Shown here piece by piece: positions 5,857-10,507 of a DNA stretch of 10,507 bases. The stretch comes from DATBLE01 sp038248655. Lineage in GTDB: Bacteria > Actinomycetota > Thermoleophilia > Gaiellales > Gaiellaceae. Position numbers and translations under genes: made by a program. Each line of letters opens with the position of its first letter. Position 1 is the first letter of the stretch. Where the stretch lies: positions 1 to 10,507 of the forward strand of contig JBBRXG010000107.1 of NCBI GenBank assembly GCA_038248655.1, written 5' to 3'. Under the pieces are notes generated by a model. The model had not been told where the DNA came from and searched no databases. It saw nothing but the letters and a program-made list of their open reading frames with translations.

Positions 5857-6782
5857 CGCGCCCTGCGCAGGAACCAGACCAGGCTGCGCAGCCAGTCGCC
5901 GGAGGTTCCGAGCACGGCGTGGCGGACGCCCAGCGACTCGAGCGCACGGGCGAGCTCGCGTCGCTCGGCCTCCGCGGCCGCCGCGAAGCGCTCGCGCAAC
6001 CGCTGGCTGCGGGTGTCCACCCGCACGTGCCGGCCGGTCTCCTGGTCGACGAGCCACAGCTCGCCCACGCTGGGCAGCTCTTGCTCGCGCGGATCCCTGA
6101 TCTCGACGGCGACCACCTCGTGCCGGCCGGCGAGCTGGAGCAGGGGGCCGCGCCAGTCGCGCGGGCCGCGAAAGTCGGAGACGAGGACGACCAGCGAACG
6201 CTGGCGTGCGAGCGAGTCGACTCGGCGTACGGCGTCGCCGAGCGAGGTCGCGCCGACGCGACCCGGTGAGGCTTCGGGCTCGTCGCGCAGGGTCGCGAGC
6301 AGGCCGATCAGTCCCGGTCGGCCCTGTCGCACCGGCACCGATCGCGAGTGCTCGTCCCCGAAGGTGATCGCCCCGAGCCTGTTGCCCCTCCGGGTCGCGA
6401 GGTGGCCGACGGCGACCGCGACGCCCTCCGCGACGTCTGCCTTGCGGCGATCGGCCGTCCCGAACCACATCGACGGCGAGGTATCGAGGACGAGCCACGT
6501 GACGAGGACGCGCTCGGCGAGGTGCACGCGCACGTGCGGCTCTCCGGTCCGCGCCGTGACGTTCCAGTCGATGTGGCGGACGTCCTCGCCGGGTGCATAG
6601 GGCCTGATCAGGGCGAGCTCGGTCCCGTCGCCGAGCTTCGCCGACCGGTAGTCGCCGGCGAGGAGCCCCTCCATTCGCCGTCCGATCGAGACATCGAGCG
6701 ACTGCAGCAGCCGCTCGGGGATCGGGCCGGGACCGGGACGGGCCGGACTCGGCGAGGCCTCGAGAGCGCGGCCGATCCTCAC
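5853..6782 (-). CDS. DUF58 domain protein (VWA-like, MoxR partner)
   Basis: This 309-residue cytoplasmic protein has no membrane segment. Its hallmark is the DUF58 block at about 62-78, YAPGEDVRHIDWNVTAR, followed by TGEPHVRVH. A VWA-like fold then begins with a MIDAS-type D100-T-S102-P-S104-M, and TSLGDAV supplies the middle metal-site Thr. SDFRGP provides the later acidic site. DUF58 proteins are almost always next to MoxR ATPases and membrane VWA proteins and are thought to act as adaptor or client of MoxR; the biochemical role is poorly known. The start is GTG at 6782, overlapping the moxR stop in GTGA (6779-6782), so it is translationally coupled. The first 20 residues are Pro/Ala-rich and probably disordered. 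Confidence 0.93.
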   Translation of the reverse strand: MRIGRALEASPSPARPGPGPIPERLLQSLDVSIGRRMEGLLAGDYRSAKLGDGTELALIRPYAPGEDVRHIDWNVTARTGEPHVRVHLAERVLVTWLVLDTSPSMWFGTADRRKADVAEGVAVAVGHLATRRGNRLGAITFGDEHSRSVPVRQGRPGLIGLLATLRDEPEASPGRVGATSLGDAVRRVDSLARQRSLVVLVSDFRGPRDWRGPLLQLAGRHEVVAVEIRDPREQELPSVGELWLVDQETGRHVRVDTRSQRLRERFAAAAEAERRELARALESLGVRHAVLGTSGDWLRSLVWFLRRAR

Positions 6783-7792
6783 GCCGCGGGCGTCTCCGCG
6801 AGATCGAGCTGCGGGACCGGAACCGCTGCGAGGACGCGGTCGAGGATCGCGTCCGCGCTCACGTTCTCGGCCAACGCCTGGTAGGAGAGCACGATCCGAT
6901 GGCGCAGGGCGTCTTTCGCGAGCGCGTGCAGGTCGTCCACCACGACGTAGTCGCGGCCACGCAGCAGTGCGAGCGCCCGTGACGCCAGCACCAGGCTGAT
7001 CGGCCCGCGCGGGCTGGCCCCGTAGGAGATGTACGCGCCCAGGTCGTCGAGGCCGTGCGCGGCCGGGGTGCGGGTCGCGTCCGCGAGCGCGACCGCGTAG
7101 CTGATCAGACCGGGATCGACGTAGACGCCGGCGACCGAGCGCTGGAGGTCGCGGAGGGCGTCGAGCGTCAGTTGCTCTCTCAGCTCGGGGGCGTCTTCGA
7201 GCTGCCGTTGCACGATCGTCAGCTCCTCGTCGTGGGAGGGATAGCCGATCAGGATCTTGAGCATGAATCGATCGACCTGCGCCTCCGGCAGCAGGTAGGT
7301 GCCCTCGGACTCGATCGGGTTCTGCGTCGCCATGGTCAGGAAGGGATCCGGCACGACGTGACTGCTGTGCCCGATCGTGACCTGGCGCTCCTGCATCACC
7401 TCGAGCAGCGCCGACTGGACCTTGGCCGGAGCGCGGTTGATCTCGTCGGTGAGCAGGAAGTTGCAGAAGACTGGCCCGAGCTCGGTATCGAAGGCGCCGT
7501 CGGTCACGCGGTAGACGCGTGTGCCGACGAGGTCCGACGGTACGAGGTCGGGTGTGAACTGGATTCGCGAGAACGTGCCGCCGAGGACGGCCGCGGTCGT
7601 CTTGATCGTCAGCGTCTTCGCCAGGCCGGGAACGCCCTCGATCAGGAGGTGACCCTGGGAGAGCAGGCAGACGAGGACGCGCTCGAGCATCGCGTCCTGC
7701 CCGGCGATCACCCTTCTGATCTCGAACAGCGCCTGCTCGAGGCGCTCACGAGCCTCGGCGGGCACGACGGGGCCGTCAGCGGACTTGGTCAA
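6779..7792 (-). CDS. MoxR-family AAA+ ATPase
   Basis: This 337-residue ATPase is the first gene of the five-gene minus-strand operon. MoxR proteins are ring-forming chaperone-like AAA+ ATPases that work with VWA proteins to assemble or activate complexes, often with metal cofactors or in stress tolerance. Motifs seen: Walker A GVPGLAKT (53-60), Walker B LLTDEINRAP (113-122), sensor 1 MATQNP (154-159, Asn158), the VDRF region with Arg175 as candidate arginine finger, and GASPRGP in the lid domain as sensor 2. The length is typical. The start is TTG at 7792; no upstream start exists in frame, and a near-perfect AAGGAGG sits four bases before it. The operon promoter should lie in the 253-base gap upstream, but I see no convincing -35/-10 there. 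Confidence 0.96.
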   Translation of the reverse strand: MTKSADGPVVPAEARERLEQALFEIRRVIAGQDAMLERVLVCLLSQGHLLIEGVPGLAKTLTIKTTAAVLGGTFSRIQFTPDLVPSDLVGTRVYRVTDGAFDTELGPVFCNFLLTDEINRAPAKVQSALLEVMQERQVTIGHSSHVVPDPFLTMATQNPIESEGTYLLPEAQVDRFMLKILIGYPSHDEELTIVQRQLEDAPELREQLTLDALRDLQRSVAGVYVDPGLISYAVALADATRTPAAHGLDDLGAYISYGASPRGPISLVLASRALALLRGRDYVVVDDLHALAKDALRHRIVLSYQALAENVSADAILDRVLAAVPVPQLDLAETPAA

Positions 7793-7796
7793 GGGG

Positions 7797-7803
7797 CCTC
7801 CTT
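7797..7803 (-). promoter_or_regulatory. Shine-Dalgarno AAGGAGG setting the moxR TTG start
   Basis: On the minus strand AAGGAGG is followed by CCCC and then the TTG start codon. It is the best anti-SD match I noticed in the window, though the spacing is a little short. It supports the rare TTG start and implies strong initiation at the first gene of an otherwise coupled operon. Confidence 0.65.
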
Positions 7804-7953
7804 GCTCGCGCGGATGGAAGGATTGCGAAAGAGAAGCATGCCTGCCTGAGTATTGGCTGAGAATCGCCGGATCGGATTACGTGGCCCGTGCCGGGGGCCG
7901 GTACGCGTGGCGACGATCAGCTTCCGGGAGCGCCTGCGCCGGGTCGTGTCCAT

Positions 7954-7983
7954 CCCTGTCCCGTCGGTGCAAGGCGGACAGGG
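7954..7983. repeat. Inverted repeat in the moxR upstream gap
   Basis: CCCTGTCC (7954-7961) and GGACAGGG (7976-7983) are perfect 8-bp arms with a 14-base spacer. It lies 63-92 bases past the stop of the broken methyltransferase and about 160 bases before the moxR start, both on the minus strand. It could be a terminator for the former (no T-tract follows) or an operator for the latter. The rest of the 7793-8045 gap shows short GC-rich inverted repeats and no convincing gene. Confidence 0.4.
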
Positions 7984-8045
7984 CCGGGAGGCACTCTCGT
8001 CGGGTCCCCCGGGCAGGCGTTCACCGTCGTTCCGGAGTAGAACGG

Positions 8046-8736
8046 TCAGGCCCCGGCAACCCACCGAGCGTGCGAGAGGACGGGCTCGATCGCCTCCCAG
8101 GAGCTGCCGACGACCCGCGTCGAGCCGGCCATTTCCTGGAGGTACGTGTCCCAGGTGAGGGCGCCGTAGGCGGCGATCTTCGACGATGAGGGCTCGTCAG
8201 GAGAAGCCCCGGCTCGAAAGCCGGTGATGATCGCGAGTCCTGTCGGACGGACATTGGAGAGGCGAACTCGAAGATCGGGCCGCTCCTCGATCAGGAAGTG
8301 GACCGCCTTCCAGGTGTCACCCGCCCACTTGCGGCTCGGCTGCCTCGTTGCCCGGGCTTCGTCGCGTGGGAGGCAGTCGTGCATGAGCACCGCCGAGCCG
8401 GGGTGGCAGTAGCGCTCGACGTTGTAGAAGTCCCGGAGTGCGTAGTCGAAGAGATGCTGGCCGTCGATGAACGCCAGGTCGACGCCTGCGACCCCGGAGG
8501 ACAGCATTCGGCCTCGCGCTTGCGAAGAACTCGTCCGAGGTAACCCCCTCGATCCGCATCCGATCCGTGCCGGTAGCGGTCGGGGAGGGGTGCGGGTCGA
8601 TCGCGATCACCTCGGTCTCCGGGCCTGCGAGTACCGCGCTCTTGCCGTGCTTGAAGCCGATCTCCAGGTAGACCCGCGGCCGCAGGTAGGCGTGGATCGA
8701 GGCCAGCAGTGTCCGGTACGACGCCATGATCGACAT
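8046..8736 (-). pseudogene. Class I SAM methyltransferase (Methyltransf_24-like), frameshifted
   Basis: Two minus-strand frames together make one methyltransferase. The first (from ATG 8736) gives motif I LEIGFKHGKS (residues 24-33), the acidic end of strand 2 VIAIDPHP (Asp47) and GVTSDEFFASARPNAVL. The second continues with VDLAFIDGQHLF, ALRDFYNVERY and VLMHDCLP, then KWAGDTWKAVHFLI, to the stop at 8046. The FIDG-x-H and late HD motifs are typical of this sugar/small-molecule methyltransferase group. Removing one base from the run of four C (plus strand 8492-8495) joins the frames as NAVLR-VAGVDLAF. The repaired span is 690 bases, exactly 229 codons plus stop. Both halves are well conserved, so it is either a recent mutation or a sequencing/assembly error. 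The start could also be ATG 8727; no clear RBS supports either. The gene appears to stand alone. Confidence 0.75.
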
Positions 8737-8955
8737 TCTGCCCGCCGCGCGGAATCGGAGTCCTGGGCCGGGGGCGACCGAAACGGTTCGACGCCGCCGC
8801 CGCGGGTGAACGCAGTGCGCACAAGGTCGTGCACAACCGCACGGTCACGACAACGGACGTCGTTGCGCTTTCCTCCGCTCTGAGTAGGCTCGGTCCGGTC
8901 CACAGAGCGCGATGGTCGGGTAACGTCCGCAGCGTTGGCATTCTCGCGGGCTGAT

Positions 8956-8990
8956 CCAAGGTTGTCATACAATAGTTCGTGTAACCTTGG
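8956..8990. promoter_or_regulatory. Palindromic operator-like site overlapping a -10 box upstream of fic
   Basis: CCAAGGTT (8956-8963) and AACCTTGG (8983-8990) are perfect 8-bp inverted arms. Within them lies a second inverted pair, TACA (8968-8971) and TGTA (8980-8983). TACAAT (8968-8973), one base from the sigma-70 -10 consensus, lies inside the palindrome; the matching -35 position (about 8945-8950) is weak. The site is locally AT-rich in a GC-rich window and ends 36 bases before the fic start. A dimeric repressor bound here would block the promoter. The rest of the 290-base divergent gap (8737-9026) shows nothing clear. Confidence 0.6.
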
Positions 8991-9026
8991 CTAAAGATTC
9001 TCGCAGGCCAAACTTACAAAGCCGAG

Positions 9027-10229
9027 ATGAAATACCGCGAAGTCGCGCTGACATGGCCACCACGTCCTGAGGCGCTCGGCTGGCGCCGGGCTCGGCGAGG
9101 CGGCAGCTACACCGCGTACGTACCGGAGCCTGTCGCCGACCTTGACCCGGTCCTGCCCGCATCGCTGCTTCCGCTCGTCTTGGGCGCCGAGGACGCAGTC
9201 CGCGCGACCGGAGAGGGCATACCCGCCTCCCTCAACCTCGAGGCCCTAGCCCGACAACTGCTCCGAGCTGAGTCCGTCGCTTCATCTCGGATCGAAGGTC
9301 ATCTGATCTCGCATCGTCGGCTTGCCAAGGCGTCGTTCGGCGGCGCCGCCGACGTGAACGCTCAGGCCGTGCTCGGCAACATCGCCGGCATGGAGCGGGC
9401 TCTTGCGCTCGCTGTCGAGCCTCGTGTCTTCACGACCACGGACCTGCAGGCCGTGCACCGGGCGATGTTCGAGGGGAGGCGAGACGATCACCTCGCAGGC
9501 CTGATCCGGACGGAGCAGAACTGGATCGGCGGCGAGGCGAGCAGTCCGCTCGATGCGGAATTCGTGCCGCCGCCGGCCCGGGAAGTCCCCCGTCTTCTCG
9601 AAGATCTCTGCGCGTTTCTCTCGCGCGACGACCTGCCGCCCGTGCTCCAGGCCGCGATCGCGCACGTCCAGTTCGAGACGATCCATCCCTTCCACGACGG
9701 CAACGGTCGCGTCGGCCGGGCGGTCATCCACGTCGTCCTTCGCCGACGCAGCGTTGCCGGCCGGATCCTCCCGCCGGTCAGCCTCGTGCTGGCCGCTCGC
9801 GCCGACGAGTACGTCAAGGGACTGACGAGCTTCCGCTACCGCAACGAGGAGGACTGGTACGAGCTCTTCAGTCGTGCGCTCGACGAAGCCGCGCGCGCCT
9901 CGGACGCCTTCGCGCAGCAGGTGGTCGAGCTTCAGGAGCGGTGGCGCGAAGCCGCGGGGCGGCCGCGCAGGGGATCGGCCGCGGCGAAGCTGATCGATCG
10001 GCTGCCGTCGCACCCGATCGTGAACCTCCAGACCGCGATGGCGCTGACCGGCGCTTCGGATGAGGCCGTGCGCCTGGCGTTCAACCGTTTGGAGCCGGCC
10101 GGGGTCATCCGCCAGACGACCATCGGGAGGCGGAACCGCGCGTTCGAGTGCATCGGGCTCTTCGCGCTGCTGGACGAGCTCGAGCGCAGCGTCGGCCCGC
10201 GCGGCCGCACTCCTGCCCCCACACGCTGA
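9027..10229 (+). CDS. Fic-domain AMP-transferase with cis-inhibitory motif and C-terminal winged helix
   Basis: Fic proteins transfer AMP (or a related group) from a nucleotide to a hydroxyl of a target protein. This 400-residue protein has the full active-site motif HPFHDGNGRVGR (220-231, catalytic His220) in a Fic domain spanning about 110-260. The flap GLIRTEQNWIGG is at 158-169. The N-terminal region carries SSRIEG (86-91), matching the class II inhibitory motif (S/T)xxxE(G/N), whose Glu90 should block productive ATP binding until relieved. The C-terminus (about 330-390) looks like a winged helix: MALTGASDEAVRLAFNRLEPAGVI, then a basic wing GRRNRAF. This matches the roughly 370-400-residue Fic class with a DNA-binding tail. 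No separate antitoxin gene is adjacent. Start: ATG 9027, weak RBS. A palindrome just upstream suggests self-regulation (inference). It sits between a degenerate integrase-like fragment with a tRNA gene and a broken gene, an accessory setting. Confidence 0.93.
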   Translation: MKYREVALTWPPRPEALGWRRARRGGSYTAYVPEPVADLDPVLPASLLPLVLGAEDAVRATGEGIPASLNLEALARQLLRAESVASSRIEGHLISHRRLAKASFGGAADVNAQAVLGNIAGMERALALAVEPRVFTTTDLQAVHRAMFEGRRDDHLAGLIRTEQNWIGGEASSPLDAEFVPPPAREVPRLLEDLCAFLSRDDLPPVLQAAIAHVQFETIHPFHDGNGRVGRAVIHVVLRRRSVAGRILPPVSLVLAARADEYVKGLTSFRYRNEEDWYELFSRALDEAARASDAFAQQVVELQERWREAAGRPRRGSAAAKLIDRLPSHPIVNLQTAMALTGASDEAVRLAFNRLEPAGVIRQTTIGRRNRAFECIGLFALLDELERSVGPRGRTPAPTR

Positions 10230-10361
10230 GCGCTGCATGAGCGAGCGTGACGCGACTGGCCGAGCTTCGAGCGGGCTGCGCGCAGGAATTTGCTTGCCGC
10301 AGCGGTCGCACGTCGTCTCGATCGACGCATGTCCCATGGAGGTCGTGATCGCGCGCGACAG
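10230..10361 (-). pseudogene. Possible tyrosine-recombinase C-terminal remnant
   Basis: In one minus-strand frame the translation reads LSRAITTSMGHASIETT, then CDRCGKQIPARSPLEA. This resembles the end of actinobacterial tyrosine integrases, where a Y-M-G-H-A-S-I-x-T-T-x-D-R-Y-G-K/H segment carries the last His box and the nucleophilic Tyr. Here the nucleophile position is Cys (codon TGC at 10301-10299) and the earlier Tyr before MGH is Ser. I see no Arg or earlier boxes upstream and no intact reading frame belonging to such a protein, so it would be a dead fragment. It lies just past the 3' end of a tRNA gene, the usual place for integrases. An alternative is a decayed DksA/TraR-like zinc finger (CDRCGK then LEARP), but the second Cys pair is absent. 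Moderate to low certainty. Confidence 0.4.
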
Positions 10362-10421
10362 TCTTCTCGATGGTTCTGGCGATCCTGCGGTGGACCACTC
10401 GAGGCTGTGACGATTCGAGAG

Positions 10422-10493
10422 TGCCCCCGGCATGAATCGAACATGCGCACGCGGTTTAGGAAACCGCTGCTCTATCCACTGAGCTACGGGGGC
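10422..10493 (-). tRNA. tRNA-Arg(CCT)
   Basis: The minus strand folds as a standard cloverleaf of 72 bases. The acceptor stem is GCCCCCG with CGGGGGC plus discriminator A. The D arm is GCTC/GAGC with an 8-base loop. The anticodon stem is GCGGT/ACCGC with loop TTCCTAA, giving anticodon CCT (plus strand 10458-10460), which reads the Arg codon AGG. A 4-base variable loop follows, then the T arm GCATG-TTCGATT-CATGC. CCA is not encoded. AGG is a rare codon in such GC-rich genomes, and tRNA 3' ends like this one are common integration sites. Confidence 0.96.
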
Positions 10494-10507
10494 GAGCGGG
10501 GCCACGA

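Noticed and set aside
3120..6600. Long plus-strand open frames (596 and 591 codons) over the VWA operon.
   Set aside because: They are opposite strongly recognisable MoxR/DUF58/VWA genes, have low-complexity Arg/Gly/Ala composition and no motif, and look like GC-driven shadows.
8001..8016. Partial match of GTCCCCCGGGCAGG to the tRNA-Arg 3' end (possible second att site).
   Set aside because: Only about ten GC-rich bases agree, with an extra G; this is expected by chance here.
7789..8064. A 91-codon minus-strand frame in the gap upstream of moxR.
   Set aside because: It starts inside the methyltransferase end and has no domain, no clear RBS and no coherent composition.
8607..8972. A 121-codon minus-strand frame upstream of the methyltransferase as an extra gene or N-terminal extension.
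   Set aside because: It overlaps the methyltransferase motif I in another frame, would begin inside the palindrome, and carries no recognisable motif.
10257..10307. DksA/TraR-type zinc finger reading of CDRCGKQIP...LEARP.
   Set aside because: The second Cys pair is absent, spacing is off by one residue, and the preceding MGHASIETT fits integrases better; kept only as an alternative.
9282..10505. A 407-codon minus-strand open frame opposite fic and through the tRNA.
   Set aside because: It is antisense to a Fic gene with intact motifs, runs through the tRNA, and shows no domain apart from the short integrase-like piece; long antisense frames are expected at this GC content.

Overview
The window is very GC-rich, with dense CGN, GTC and CTC codon use, GTG and TTG starts and 4-base ATGA/GTGA gene overlaps. 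This points to a high-GC actinobacterium, and the gene content (lamin-tail exoprotein, Bat-like VWA operon, polar amino-acid ABC transporter) would suit a soil Thermoleophilia/Solirubrobacterales-type lineage. The lineage is inference from style only.

Layout. (1) 1-985, plus strand: the 3' end of a polar amino-acid ABC transporter operon (permease C-terminus, then a GlnQ/HisP-type ATPase), closed by a strong hairpin. (2) 986-3173: an exported two-gene unit, a lamin-tail-domain protein with a WxL-like C-terminal domain and an extremely arginine-rich Ig-like/DUF916-like protein. Two copies of an imperfect 63-base direct repeat (1040-1102 and 3112-3174) bracket the unit. (3) 3174-7792, minus strand: a tightly overlapping five-gene operon in the order MoxR AAA+ ATPase, DUF58 protein, membrane VWA protein (BatA-like), secreted six-cysteine protein of unknown function, second membrane VWA protein with a glycine-rich loop. 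(4) 8046-8736, minus strand: a class I SAM methyltransferase broken by one frameshift. (5) 8956-10493: a Fic AMP-transferase with its own inhibitory motif and a C-terminal winged helix, preceded by a palindromic operator-like site; then a short integrase-like remnant whose predicted tyrosine position is cysteine; then tRNA-Arg(CCT) on the minus strand.

How it works together. MoxR and DUF58 typically act with membrane VWA proteins as a chaperone-like module of the cell envelope. The cysteine-containing exported protein encoded between the two VWA genes is the least explained member and is probably a partner or client of the VWA ectodomains. The lamin-tail/DUF916-like pair is a separate envelope unit whose members have opposite net charge, which suggests they bind one another. 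The right end looks like a remodelled tRNA integration site carrying a Fic gene that may be self-regulated.

The best candidates for something undescribed are the repeat-bracketed lamin-tail/arginine-rich pair, the VWA operon with its unknown secreted protein, and the palindrome upstream of fic. No CRISPR array, complete insertion sequence, replication origin or rRNA is visible.
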